Positions 19,211 to 27,597 of a stretch of DNA of 64,000 bases are shown here, one piece after another. The translations under genes were made by a program, and so were the position numbers. Position 1 is the stretch's first letter. Every line of letters begins with the position of its first letter. The DNA is from Microvirga terrae (GTDB lineage: Bacteria > Pseudomonadota > Alphaproteobacteria > Rhizobiales > Beijerinckiaceae), in NCBI RefSeq assembly GCF_013307435.2, contig NZ_CP102845.1:62001-126000 (forward strand), in the 5' to 3' direction. The notes under the pieces were generated by a model. It was given only the letters and a program-made list of their open reading frames with translations, was not told the origin of the DNA and searched no databases.

Positions 19211-20193
19211 AGACCTCGCGGCTCGTCGCTCTGGCCGCGCTGCTTCTCGCCGGGGGGACCGCCGCGTGGTTCTTCTGGCCACGGCCGGACGGCACAACCC
19301 GCTTCCAGGGCTACGTGGAGGGTTATCTGGTCTTCATGGCTCCCGAGGAGGGCGGGCGCATCGAGGAGCTTGATGTCGATTCCGGCGACCGGGTGACCGA
19401 AGGCAGGCTTCTCTTCAGCCTCGACGCGTCGGTGCAAACCGCGCAGCGCAACGAGGCCGATGCGAAGCTGCAGCAGGCGCGTGCGCAGCTCGCCAACCTG
19501 CGGGCCGCGCTCCAGCGCCCCGAGGAGATCGCCGTTCTCGAAGCCCAGGAAGCGCGCGCGCAGGCGCAGCTCGACCTGTCGCAGGCCGAGCTCGACCGAC
19601 AGAGGACCCTGTTCGAGCGCGGCATCGCCGCAAAGGCGCAGTACGATCAGGCGCGAACGGCCTTCGAGCGCGACAAGGCGGCCCTCGCCGAGGTTCAGCG
19701 GCAGATCCAGGCCGGGCAGATCGCCGGACGCTCGGCGGAGATCGCCGCCGCGGAGGCGGCCGTGCAGGCGAACGAGGCGGCCCTGATGCAGACCGAGACC
19801 CGACTCGCCAAACGCCAGGTGAAGGCGCCGTCCGACGCCCAGGTGCAGGACGTCTATTTCCGCGCGGGTGAAACGGTGAACGCGGGCCAGCCGGTGCTCG
19901 CCCTCCTGCCGCCCGCCAACCGGCGCATCCGCTTCTACGTGCCGGAACCCCTGCTCGCGACGGTGGCTCTCGGGCAGATCGTCGGTCTCTCCTGCGACAG
20001 CTGCCGGGAGGGGCTTGAGGCCCGTGTCAGCTTCATCTCCGGCGAGGCCGAGTTCACGCCGCCGGTGATCTTCAGCGAGCAGGAGCGGGCGAAGCTCGTG
20101 TTCCGTGTCGAGGCGCGCCCGCTCGATGGCGCCGACCTGCCCATCGGCCTGCCGGTCACCGTCACGCCCACCGCCGCAGAGCCACGATCATGA
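19207..20193 (+). CDS. HlyD-family periplasmic membrane fusion protein
   Basis: The 328-residue protein has an N-terminal membrane anchor (LVALAALLLAGGTAAWFFW), a lipoyl-like half (EEGGRIEELDVDSGDRV), a long coiled-coil hairpin (about residues 75-205, Ala/Gln/Glu rich) and the second lipoyl half (KAPSDAQVQDVYFRAGE). This is the YbhG/EmrA-like layout. Overlaps join it to the genes on both sides. It would link the ABC pump to an outer-membrane channel, which is not encoded here. Confidence 0.9.
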   Translation: MKTSRLVALAALLLAGGTAAWFFWPRPDGTTRFQGYVEGYLVFMAPEEGGRIEELDVDSGDRVTEGRLLFSLDASVQTAQRNEADAKLQQARAQLANLRAALQRPEEIAVLEAQEARAQAQLDLSQAELDRQRTLFERGIAAKAQYDQARTAFERDKAALAEVQRQIQAGQIAGRSAEIAAAEAAVQANEAALMQTETRLAKRQVKAPSDAQVQDVYFRAGETVNAGQPVLALLPPANRRIRFYVPEPLLATVALGQIVGLSCDSCREGLEARVSFISGEAEFTPPVIFSEQERAKLVFRVEARPLDGADLPIGLPVTVTPTAAEPRS

Positions 20194-21152
20194 CCCCGGA
20201 TGTCGCGGGGTCCCCTCCGGTCGCGGCGGAACCCGAGATCGTCATCGACGTGGAGGGGCTCACGAAATCCTTCGGCGGCCGACCCGTCGTGAAGAACCTC
20301 TCCATGCAGGTCCGGCGGGGTCTGATCTACGGCTTTCTCGGCCCCAACGGCAGCGGCAAGACCACGACGATCCGCATGCTGTGCGGGCTCCTGACCCCCG
20401 ACAGCGGACACGGCACCTGCCTGGGCTACGACATTCTCACGCAATCGGCCGAGATCAAGCGTCACGTGGGCTACATGACGCAGAAGTTCTCGCTCTATGC
20501 GGACCTGTCGATCCGCGAGAACCTCGAATTCGTCGCCAGGGTCTACAACCTGGCCGATCCGCGACAGGCGGCACGCGACGCCATCCGGCGGCTCGGCCTC
20601 GAGAACCGCGCCGAGCAGCTCGCGGGCGAGTTGTCCGGTGGCTGGAAGCAGCGCCTTGCGCTCGGGGCCTGCATCCTGCCCGAGCCGCAGCTTCTCCTCC
20701 TCGACGAACCGACCGCCGGCGTCGACCCGAAGGCGCGGCGGGATTTCTGGGACGAGATCCACGCGCTCGCCCACGAGGGCATGACGGTGCTCGTCTCGAC
20801 ACATTACATGGACGAGGCCGAACGCTGCCACGAGATCGCCTATATCGCGTACGGGGAATTGCTGGCGCAAGGCACCGTCGCCGAGGTCATCGCGAACGCG
20901 CATCTGGCGACCTACACGGTCACCGGGCCCGATCTCGCCGGCCTCGCCGAGCGGCTCAGGATTCTCGACGGAGTCGACATGGTGGCGCCCTTCGGCATGG
21001 CCCTGCATGTGAGCGGCCGCGACGGCGGGAAGCTCGATGCGGCGACGCGGGCGATGCGCGAGCATGGGCCGCAGCACTGGGAGCCGGGCGAGGCGACGCT
21101 CGAGGATGTGTTCATCGATCTGATGAGCCGATCGAAGGACAATTTCGGATGA
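20190..21152 (+). CDS. ABC transporter ATP-binding protein (drug exporter type)
   Basis: The 320-residue ATPase has Walker [11 protein letters not shown]-loop [14 protein letters not shown], signature [12 protein letters not shown], Walker [13 protein letters not shown] and H-loop STHYMDEA. It matches the CcmA/YbhF-type drug exporters but is a single ATPase, whereas YbhF is a fused double. A C-terminal regulatory region (about 230-320) follows. ATG overlaps the upstream stop. Confidence 0.92.
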   Translation: MTPDVAGSPPVAAEPEIVIDVEGLTKSFGGRPVVKNLSMQVRRGLIYGFLGPNGSGKTTTIRMLCGLLTPDSGHGTCLGYDILTQSAEIKRHVGYMTQKFSLYADLSIRENLEFVARVYNLADPRQAARDAIRRLGLENRAEQLAGELSGGWKQRLALGACILPEPQLLLLDEPTAGVDPKARRDFWDEIHALAHEGMTVLVSTHYMDEAERCHEIAYIAYGELLAQGTVAEVIANAHLATYTVTGPDLAGLAERLRILDGVDMVAPFGMALHVSGRDGGKLDAATRAMREHGPQHWEPGEATLEDVFIDLMSRSKDNFG

Positions 21153-22321
21153 GCGCCGGGATCAGCGACGTCGACCGGCGCACGCGGGGTTTCAAGGCCT
21201 CGCTGATGCGCTTCGGCGCCGCCTTCATCAAGGAGCTGATCCAGCTGCGGCGCGACCGCATCACCTTCGCCATGATGATCATGATCCCGCTCCTGCAGCT
21301 CACCCTGTTCGGCTACGCGATCAACACCAGCCCCCGGCATCTGCCCACCGCCGTTCTCGTGCAGGACGACAGCGCCTTCGCCCGGTCGTTCGTCGCGGCG
21401 ATGCGCGCGACCAATTATTTCGACATCTCCGTCGCGGCCGCGACCGAGGAGGATCTCGACCGCCTGATCCTGTCCGGCAAGGTCCTGTTCGGCGTGCAGA
21501 TCCCGGCGCATTTCGGGCGCGATCTCATGCGCGGCGAGCGGCCCGCGCTTCTCGTCGTGGCGGATGCCGCCGACCCGACGGCGACCGGCAGCGCCATCGC
21601 GGCCCTGCAGGGGCTCTCGTCCCAGGTGTTCTCCCGCGAGCTCACTGGGCCCGCAGCCAGCCTCGCGCCGCGGCCGCTGCCCTACGAGCTGCGCGTGCAC
21701 CAGCGCTACAACCCGGCGGGCGAGACGCGCCTCAACATCGTGCCGGGCCTCATGGGGCTGATTCTGACCCTCACCATGCTGATCTTCACGGCGCTCTCGG
21801 TGACCCGCGAGATCGAGCGCGGCACCATGGAGAGCCTGCTCGCCATGCCGATCCGCCCGGTCGAGATCATGCTCGGCAAGATCGCCCCCTATCTGCTGGT
21901 CGGCGGCGTGCAGATGACGATCATCCTGGTCGCCGCGAGGCTCCTGTTCGACATCCCGGTGATCGGCAGCCTGTGGCTCCTCGTCGGCCTGACGCTGCTC
22001 TTCATCCTGGCCAATCTCTCGATCGGCTACACGTTCTCGACCATCGCCCAGAACCAGCTCCAGGCGATGCAGATGTCGTTCTTCTTCTTCCTGCCGAACA
22101 TCCTCCTGTCCGGCTTCATGTTCCCGTTCAAGGGCATGCCCGGCTGGGCTCAGGCGGTCGGCGAGATCCTGCCGCTGACCCATTACCTGCGCATCGTGCG
22201 CGGGATCATGCTCAAGGGCGCGACCTTCACGGATCTGCAGACCGACGTGCTGGCCCTCGCGGTCTTCACCCTGTTCGCCATGGGCGTGGCGGTGGCGCGC
22301 TTCCGCCAGACTCTCGATTGA
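21149..22321 (+). CDS. ABC-2 type transporter permease
   Basis: The 390-residue permease has an N-terminal membrane helix (about 30-52), a large extracytoplasmic domain (about 55-180) and five C-terminal helices in the ABC-2 pattern, with REIERGTMESLLAMPIRPVEIMLGK between helices 2 and 3. ATG 21149 overlaps the ATPase stop. E. coli has two permeases (YbhS, YbhR); here there is one, so the pump is probably a homodimer. Confidence 0.9.
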   Translation: MSAGISDVDRRTRGFKASLMRFGAAFIKELIQLRRDRITFAMMIMIPLLQLTLFGYAINTSPRHLPTAVLVQDDSAFARSFVAAMRATNYFDISVAAATEEDLDRLILSGKVLFGVQIPAHFGRDLMRGERPALLVVADAADPTATGSAIAALQGLSSQVFSRELTGPAASLAPRPLPYELRVHQRYNPAGETRLNIVPGLMGLILTLTMLIFTALSVTREIERGTMESLLAMPIRPVEIMLGKIAPYLLVGGVQMTIILVAARLLFDIPVIGSLWLLVGLTLLFILANLSIGYTFSTIAQNQLQAMQMSFFFFLPNILLSGFMFPFKGMPGWAQAVGEILPLTHYLRIVRGIMLKGATFTDLQTDVLALAVFTLFAMGVAVARFRQTLD

Positions 22322-22324
22322 GGA

Positions 22325-23836
22325 TCAGTCGGCCACCGCCGCCTCCGCGGCCTTGACGGCAGCGCCGCGCAGGGGCCGCTCCTCCAGCGCGAGGAGGAAG
22401 GCCAGCGACAGACCGAAGCCCACGATGGCCGCGATGAAGACCCAGCTGAACACATCCGCCAGATCGACCCCGCTCTGGGCCGCGACCGTGCTCAGGCTCT
22501 CGAAGCTCGTGGCCCCGCTCAGGCCGGCCCCGCCGAGCACGATGGCGCCGAAGATCGCCACGATGAAGGCGCCGCCGAGCGACCGGAAGAAATTGGCCGT
22601 GCCCGTCGCGGTTCCCATCTGGTGCGGAGCGACCGCGTTCTGGGTCGTCACCATGGTGACCGGCAGAACCGTGCCCAGCCCGATGCTGATGACGGCCAGG
22701 ATGATCTCGACCATGAGGATCGACAGGGACTGGCCATAGGCCGCGAGGATTCCGGTCGTCGCCATGGCGACCAGGAGGCCCGCCGTGGGAAGCCGCTTGT
22801 AGTGCTTCACCTTGGCCATGGTGCGTCCGGACAGGGTGGCGCCCACCACCGTTCCGGCCATGAGGGGAATCAGCGCGAGGCCCGACTGGCTCGCCGAGAT
22901 GCCGCGCACGGCCTCGAAATAGACCGGCAGATAGATCGTGAGGCCGATATAGGTGCCCATGCCGAAGCAGGCGGCGAGCACCGCCATGCGCACCACCGGG
23001 TTGTGCAGCACGCCCGGCGGGATCAGGGGCTCGGGCGCGAGCCGCATGCGGAGGGCGAACAGGATCCAGAGCACGACGGAGCCCGCGATGAGCCCCACGA
23101 TCGGCAGGGAGCCCCAGGGATAGCGGATCCCGCCCCAGCTCAGGGCCAGGAGCAGCACGACCGTGGCCGCCACGAGGAGGAAGGCGCCGAGCAGATCGAG
23201 CTGGTGCGGGCGCTCGAACCGGGGCAGCCGCCTCAGGCTGCGATAGGCGATCGCGAAGGCGATGAGCCCCAGGGGCAGGTTGATCCAGAAGATCATCGAC
23301 CAATGCAGCTTCTCCGCGATGAAGCCGCCGAGCACGGGTCCCAGGAGGCTCGAACTCATGAAGACGCTGGCGAAATAGACCTGGTAGCGCCCGCGCTCCT
23401 TGGGGGGCACGATGTCGGCGATGATGGTCTGCGCCAGCGCGATGAGCCCGCCGCCGCCGATGCCCTGCAGGCCTCGGGCCAGGATGAGAATCGTCATGGT
23501 GGGGGCGAGCGCGCAGGCGATGGACCCGATGACGAAGATCACGATGCCCGTCAGCATGATGCCGCGCCGGCCGTAGGAATCGCTGAGCTTGCCGTAGAGC
23601 GGCGTGACCGCCGTCGAGGTCAGGAGATAGACCGTCACGATCCAGGACAGATGCTCCAGGTCGCCCAGCTCGCGGCCGATGGTGGGAAGCGCCGTCGCGA
23701 TGATGGTCTGGTCGAGGGCCGCCAGGAACATGGCCAGGATGACGCCGGCGATGATGGTGCGGATTTCGGCATGGCTCAGAGCCGTGCCCTGACCGCCGTG
23801 AGGCTGCGCTGTGGGGGATTGGTCCATGGTATCCAT
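22325..23836 (-). CDS. MFS transporter, DHA2 (EmrB/QacA) family, 14 helices
   Basis: The 503-residue protein has about 14 hydrophobic helices, motif A (YGKLSDSYGRRG), motif C (LLGPVLGGFIAEKLHWSMIFWIN in two parts) and the helix 1 motif LDQTIIATALPTIG of drug:H+ antiporters. It would export drugs or dyes. It is convergent with the ABC efflux operon, with stops only 3 bases apart. A second start at 23827 is possible. Confidence 0.9.
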   Translation of the reverse strand: MDTMDQSPTAQPHGGQGTALSHAEIRTIIAGVILAMFLAALDQTIIATALPTIGRELGDLEHLSWIVTVYLLTSTAVTPLYGKLSDSYGRRGIMLTGIVIFVIGSIACALAPTMTILILARGLQGIGGGGLIALAQTIIADIVPPKERGRYQVYFASVFMSSSLLGPVLGGFIAEKLHWSMIFWINLPLGLIAFAIAYRSLRRLPRFERPHQLDLLGAFLLVAATVVLLLALSWGGIRYPWGSLPIVGLIAGSVVLWILFALRMRLAPEPLIPPGVLHNPVVRMAVLAACFGMGTYIGLTIYLPVYFEAVRGISASQSGLALIPLMAGTVVGATLSGRTMAKVKHYKRLPTAGLLVAMATTGILAAYGQSLSILMVEIILAVISIGLGTVLPVTMVTTQNAVAPHQMGTATGTANFFRSLGGAFIVAIFGAIVLGGAGLSGATSFESLSTVAAQSGVDLADVFSWVFIAAIVGFGLSLAFLLALEERPLRGAAVKAAEAAVAD

Positions 23837-24024
23837 CGTGTTCCGGCAGGCTCATCTAAGGGACGACCACGGCCGTGTCGAACTTAAGATTGCAAGGCTG
23901 GTATGCGTCTGCGTTCGCGATTGGGCTAAGCCCCGGGTTGGTCCACAGGTTCCATCGGTCACCGGCATGGCTCCAGGGCCGCGGGTCTGGCGTTGACCTG
24001 CGACGTTTCTCTATTGTTCCTTTC

Positions 24025-25218
24025 ATGGCATCCCGCACCCGATTCTCCCTCGCCCAGGCCCGGCGCATCGCGCTCGCCGCGCAAGGCTTCCATGAAGGCC
24101 GCCCCGCGGCGGCGGCCAAGCGCCATCTGAGCCGCGTGCTGCAGCGCTCGCACCTGCTCCAGATCGATTCGGTCAATGTGCTGGTCCGGGCTCATTACAT
24201 GCCGCTCTTCTCGCGGATCGGCGCCTATGACCGCAGTCTTCTCGAGACGACCGCCTATCACCCGAGGCGGCGCGAGGCCTTCGAGTACTGGGGTCACGAG
24301 GCCTCCCTGATCCGCCTCGATCTGCACCCTCACTTCCGCTGGCGCATGGAGCGAGCCCGGCGCGGCGAGGGCATCTATGGCGGCCTCGCCCGGTTCGGGC
24401 GCGAGAGGCGCGCCTTCATCGAGGAGGTTCGCCGCGAGATCGAAACCCGCGGTCCGATCGGGGCGGGCGAGCTCTCGATCGGCGGTAAGGGTCAGGGCTC
24501 TTGGTGGGGCTGGAGCGACGGCAAGCGGGCGCTCGAATGGCTGTTCTGGGCCGGCCTGGTCACCACGGCCACGCGGCGCGGCTTCGAGCGCCTCTACGAC
24601 CTGCCGGAGCGGGTTCTGCCCGCCCACATCCTGAACGCCCCGACGCCCTCGCCCGAGGAGGCGCAGCGCGAGCTGCTTCGGCTCTCCATCCGGTCGCTCG
24701 GCATCGCGTCGGAGCGGTGCCTGCGCGACTATTTCCGCCTGGACCCGCAGGACGCGAAGGCCCGCATCCCCGAACTCGTCGAGGCCGGCGATCTCGTCCC
24801 CGTCGCGGTGGAGGGCTGGAGCGGGCCGGTCTATCTCGACCCGCAGGCCAGGCACCCGCGCCGGGTCGAGGCCCGGGCCCTCGTGTCGCCCTTCGATCCG
24901 ATCGTCTGGGAGCGCACCCGGACCGAGCGCCTGTTCGATTTCCGCTACCGGATCGAGATCTACACCCCGGTCGAGAAGCGCGAATTCGGCTATTACTGCC
25001 TGCCCTTCGTGCTCGGCGAACGGATCGTCGCCCGGGTCGACCTCAAGGCGGACCGGGCGGCCGGCAACCTCATCGTGCATTCGATCCATCCGGAAGCCGG
25101 CGTGTCCCCCGAGGAGATCGCGCCGGCGCTCGGGGACGAGCTTCGCCTCATGGCTACATGGCTCAACCTCGGCAGCATCACCGCCCCGAAGGCGTGGCGG
25201 ACGTCGCTGGCGGTGTGA
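24025..25218 (+). CDS. Winged-helix DNA glycosylase, YcaQ/AlkX type
   Basis: The 397-residue protein is full length for the HTH_42 (YcaQ/AlkZ) family. It begins with the Phe-Ser-Leu-x-x-A-R-R motif typical of it and has three winged-helix units. The catalytic motif LLQIDSVNVL gives Gln46-Ile47-Asp48, i.e. Q-hydrophobic-D as in E. coli YcaQ (AlkX) rather than Q-hydrophobic-Q of AlkZ. The family removes bulky or crosslinked N7-alkylpurines. ATG 24025 is used because family similarity starts there. Confidence 0.88.
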   Translation: MASRTRFSLAQARRIALAAQGFHEGRPAAAAKRHLSRVLQRSHLLQIDSVNVLVRAHYMPLFSRIGAYDRSLLETTAYHPRRREAFEYWGHEASLIRLDLHPHFRWRMERARRGEGIYGGLARFGRERRAFIEEVRREIETRGPIGAGELSIGGKGQGSWWGWSDGKRALEWLFWAGLVTTATRRGFERLYDLPERVLPAHILNAPTPSPEEAQRELLRLSIRSLGIASERCLRDYFRLDPQDAKARIPELVEAGDLVPVAVEGWSGPVYLDPQARHPRRVEARALVSPFDPIVWERTRTERLFDFRYRIEIYTPVEKREFGYYCLPFVLGERIVARVDLKADRAAGNLIVHSIHPEAGVSPEEIAPALGDELRLMATWLNLGSITAPKAWRTSLAV

Positions 25219-25319
25219 GCGCTCACCCTCGCCGGCAGCACCGCATGTGCCGGTGATCGCGATGATGGGAGGCGCGGCGCCGGTCCGGATTGGGATGGGC
25301 CCGCCTTGATCCTCTCCCG

Positions 25320-25410
25320 GTCATCACCGGGCGTGTCCCGGTGATCTCGCTTGCTTGAAGCGCCGCGCCGTTCCGATCGGGATGGCCGGCACAGGGCCGG
25401 CCATGACGGG
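25320..25410 (+). repeat. Family-B palindromic repeat, copy 1
   Basis: Two hairpins joined by a spacer: a first TCATCACCGG...CCGGTGAT stem, spacer with GCTTGAAGCG, then GGATGGCCGG...CCGGCCATGACG. The same arrangement recurs at 25832, 30137, 48293 (inverted) and 54998. Always between genes. Confidence 0.8.
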
Positions 25411-25524
25411 CGCAGGGTGGCGGGACGGAGGAGCGTCACGCTGCGGTGCGGGTTCGTGATCTGTGCGCTGTCAAAGAGCAGCACCTGTGGGCCCGCAGCC
25501 GTGGGGCTGCGAGCCTGTCAGATG

Positions 25525-25741
25525 GATCGAGGGTGGCGCGAGTGGCAGCCCGGCTCGATGTCTGAGGTGATAAGCGAGAGCCAAGCTGCTCGTCGCGCAC
25601 GGTTCTTTTCAGGCGGACCAGCTGGACGGAGCCCAAGGTCGGCCTCCTGCGCGCCCAGGTTTGCGAAGCCTGTCGCAGGACCGTGCCGGCTCCCACACTT
25701 GCGACGCCTCGCGAGCGCGCCCCTCGTCGGAACCGATCTAC
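25525..25741 (-). ncRNA. Candidate structured non-coding RNA, rod-like fold
   Basis: On the minus strand, directly after a consensus promoter, the sequence folds into nested helices: GATC 25735-25738 with 25525-25528; GAGGGGCGCG 25716-25725 with 25531-25540; GGGAGCC 25688-25694 with 25576-25582; GCACGGT 25680-25686 with 25597-25603; CCTGCG 25674-25679 with 25646-25651. Such colinear pairing over about 215 bases is the signature of a long rod with internal bulges. No protein frame fits and no gene follows on that strand. Size, rod shape and strong promoter recall 6S RNA, but I cannot confirm the family; the conserved cores of RNase P, SRP RNA and tmRNA are not seen. The 3' end is uncertain; a GCAGCC-loop-GGCTGC hairpin at 25495-25510 may end it. 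Confidence 0.5.
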
Positions 25742-25747
25742 GCCATG

Positions 25748-25776
25748 ATATAGCTTAGCTTGCACCCGCTGTCAAG
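25748..25776 (-). promoter_or_regulatory. Consensus promoter of the candidate ncRNA
   Basis: CTTGAC (25776-25771), a 17-base spacer and CTATAT (25753-25748) on the minus strand match the strong alphaproteobacterial housekeeping consensus CTTGAC-N17-CTATAT exactly, as used for rRNA and abundant small RNAs. The predicted start is about 25741-25739. Confidence 0.75.
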
Positions 25777-25831
25777 AACAAAGGTGGAACATCATCGCAC
25801 CTACACCTGTCCACCACTCCGACCCTCGGCC

Positions 25832-25920
25832 CGTCATCACCGGCCCTGTGCCGGTGATCCCGACCCGTAAGGCGCTCTGCTCTTCCAATCGGGATGGCCG
25901 GGACAAGCCCGGCCATGACG
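25832..25920 (+). repeat. Family-B palindromic repeat, copy 2
   Basis: CGTCATCACCGG...CCGGTGATCCCGA, a spacer of about 26 bases, then TCGGGATGGCCGGGACAAG with CCCGGCCATGACG. Full two-hairpin copy. Confidence 0.85.
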
Positions 25921-25974
25921 TGAGGGTGTCAGGACGGACGGAAGGTGGCGAGGAAGAGCGCCGCGCTTCACCGC

Positions 25975-26007
25975 ATCGGGATGGCCGGGACAAGCCCGGC
26001 CATGACG
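25975..26007 (+). repeat. Family-B half repeat (second hairpin only)
   Basis: ATCGGGATGGCCGGGACAAG followed by CCCGGCCATGACG is identical to the right half of copy 2, 88 bases downstream of it. The flanks are also similar, so this is a tandem duplication of the half element with its neighbouring sequence. Confidence 0.8.
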
Positions 26008-26222
26008 GGGTGGGTGTCAGGAAGGACGGAGGGTGGCGAGACGAGCGGAGGGTGCGGGAGCGGGCTGGTCGGGACGGGCCGGCCCTGACGATGGATGCCG
26101 TGACCCGGAGGCACCGGCCGCGACGCGACGGGTGGCCGCCCTGGCCTCGGCCGGACGCCGATCCGGTCCGTCGCATCCTCGCCCCTCGCCAGATGCCCGC
26201 CAGAAGCCTATTTCAGGAGGCC

Positions 26223-26975
26223 ATGCACACGCTTCTTGCTCCCGCCACCCGCCTTTGGCTTCGCCTGCGCCTGAACGAGGTCGGTCCTCTGCTGTCCATG
26301 TCCGCCTGCGGGTTCTTCGCCTGGGCCTTCATCGCGCTGGCGGACGAGGTGCGCGAGGGGGAAACCCATGCCCTCGACAGCCGGCTCCTGCTGGCCCTGC
26401 GCGATCCGCAGAACCCGGCCAACCCGCTCGGACCCTCCTGGCTGGAGGAATCGGCCCGGGACATCACCGGCCTCGGCGGCTACGCGATCCTGACGCTCCT
26501 CACCCTGGCGGCGGTCGCGTATCTGCTCATGGCGGGCAAGCGCGGCGCGGCCCTCCTGGTCCTGGCCGCCATCGTCGGGGGCACGCTCCTCTCCACGGGC
26601 CTCAAGCTCGGGTTCGAGCGGCCCCGGCCGGATCTGGTGCCCCACGCGACGCGGGTCTACACGGCGAGCTTCCCGAGTGGCCACGCGATGATGTCGGCGA
26701 TCACCTATCTGACCTTGGGCGCCCTGCTCGCCCGGATCGAGAAGAGCCGGCGCGTCAGCGCGTTCATCATGGGGCTGGCGATCCTGACGACCCTGCTCGT
26801 GGGGATGAGCCGCGTCTATCTCGGCGTGCACTGGCCGAGCGACGTCCTGGCCGGATGGGCGGTCGGCGCCGCCTGGGCGTCCCTGTGCTGGTTCGTGGCC
26901 CTGCAATTGCAGCGGCGCGGCCAGGTGGAGAAGCCCGGCGAGGCCTCGCCCCCCGCGGATGCCAAGCCGGAATGA
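26223..26975 (+). CDS. PAP2-family phosphatase
   Basis: The 250-residue membrane protein carries the three PAP2 motifs: KLGFERPRPD, YTASFPSGHAM and SRVYLGVHWPSDVLAGW, with six hydrophobic helices. AGGAGG stands just before ATG 26223; longer in-frame starts run through repeat DNA. It would dephosphorylate a lipid phosphate such as undecaprenyl pyrophosphate or phosphatidic acid at the periplasmic face. Its stop overlaps the recX start. Confidence 0.88.
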   Translation: MHTLLAPATRLWLRLRLNEVGPLLSMSACGFFAWAFIALADEVREGETHALDSRLLLALRDPQNPANPLGPSWLEESARDITGLGGYAILTLLTLAAVAYLLMAGKRGAALLVLAAIVGGTLLSTGLKLGFERPRPDLVPHATRVYTASFPSGHAMMSAITYLTLGALLARIEKSRRVSAFIMGLAILTTLLVGMSRVYLGVHWPSDVLAGWAVGAAWASLCWFVALQLQRRGQVEKPGEASPPADAKPE

Positions 26976-27517
26976 CCGACGATCCGAAACCGGTCCGCAA
27001 GCCGCCCCGGAAGGTGACGCCGGCCTATCTCCAGCGCGCGGCGCTGGCCTATCTCGAGCGCTATGCCTCCTCGGCCGAGAACCTGCGCCGCGTCCTGCGG
27101 CGCAAGGTCGACAAGCGCTGCCGCCTGCGCGGCGAGGACCCGGCCGAGTTTCACGACATGATCGACGAGGTGGTGGCCAAGAGCCTGAGGAGCGGCCTCA
27201 TCGACGATACCCGCTACGCCGAGGCCCGCGTCGCCTCCCTGCGCCGCCGGGGCGGCTCGGCCCGGGCGATCCAGGCCAAGCTCTCCGCCAAGGGCGTCGA
27301 CCGCACCGCCATCGCGGCGGCCCTGGAGGGCGAGGAGGGCGACGAGGAGCAGGCGGCCCGCGCCTTCGCCCGCCGCCGCAGGCTCGGGCCGTTCCGGCCG
27401 GGAGAGCGGGCGCCCTATCGCGACAAGGATCTCGCCGCCATGGCGCGGGCCGGGTTCCGCTTCGACGTGGCGCGCGGCATCGTCGATGGAGACCGGGACG
27501 ATCCCGGTGAATCATAG
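26972..27517 (+). CDS. recX: Regulatory protein RecX
   Basis: The 181-residue helical protein has the RecX repeats: LAYLERYASSAENLRRVLRRKV, then LRSGLIDDTRYAEARVASLRRRGGSARAIQAKL in segments, and the C-terminal third repeat with AFARRRRLGPFR. RecX binds and inhibits RecA filaments. ATG 26972 overlaps the PAP2 stop (ATGA). recA is not nearby; in many alphaproteobacteria recX is separate from recA. Confidence 0.85.
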   Translation: MTDDPKPVRKPPRKVTPAYLQRAALAYLERYASSAENLRRVLRRKVDKRCRLRGEDPAEFHDMIDEVVAKSLRSGLIDDTRYAEARVASLRRRGGSARAIQAKLSAKGVDRTAIAAALEGEEGDEEQAARAFARRRRLGPFRPGERAPYRDKDLAAMARAGFRFDVARGIVDGDRDDPGES

Positions 27518-27525
27518 CACCCAAG

Positions 27526-27570
27526 ATTTTACCCGGGTATATTGACGGGTGGATTTCATCCGGGTAAAAC
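27526..27570 (+). promoter_or_regulatory. DUF2239 promoter flanked by two ACCCGGGT-type operators
   Basis: TTGACG (27542-27547), 17 bases and TAAAAC (27565-27570) make a promoter. The palindrome TTTTACCCGGGTATA (27527-27541) abuts the -35 box, and a second copy CATCCGGGTAAAA (27557-27569) covers the -10 box. Both are versions of TTACCCGGGTAA. A repressor bound to both would block the polymerase. Confidence 0.65.
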
Positions 27571-27597
27571 CTCGGCTCTGCGACAGACGAGGACATC

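Larger units (their letters stand above)
25219..26222. other. 1-kb intergenic region with repeats and candidate RNA gene
   Basis: No convincing protein gene lies in this stretch; the open frames in it are short, Arg/Pro-rich and cross the repeat hairpins. It holds, left to right, one family-B palindromic repeat, a minus-strand structured RNA with its promoter, a second family-B repeat and a half copy within a tandem duplication of about 90 bases (25921 onward against 26009 onward, sharing GGGTGTCAGGA and GGTGGCGAG). The last 180 bases before the PAP2 gene show nothing except AGGAGG at 26215-26220. Confidence 0.6.

Noticed and set aside
25525..25741. RNase P RNA, SRP RNA or tmRNA
   Set aside because: The conserved GAGGAAAGTCC, GGAAGGNAGCAGCC and alanyl tag sequences are not found in it.
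25436..25765. 109-codon open frame on the minus strand
   Set aside because: Arg/Ser-rich product without homologous pattern; the DNA shows nested base pairing and an RNA-type promoter instead.
25848..26222. N-terminal extension of the PAP2 gene by 125 residues
   Set aside because: The extension runs through two palindromic repeats; AGGAGG directly before ATG 26223 marks the real start.
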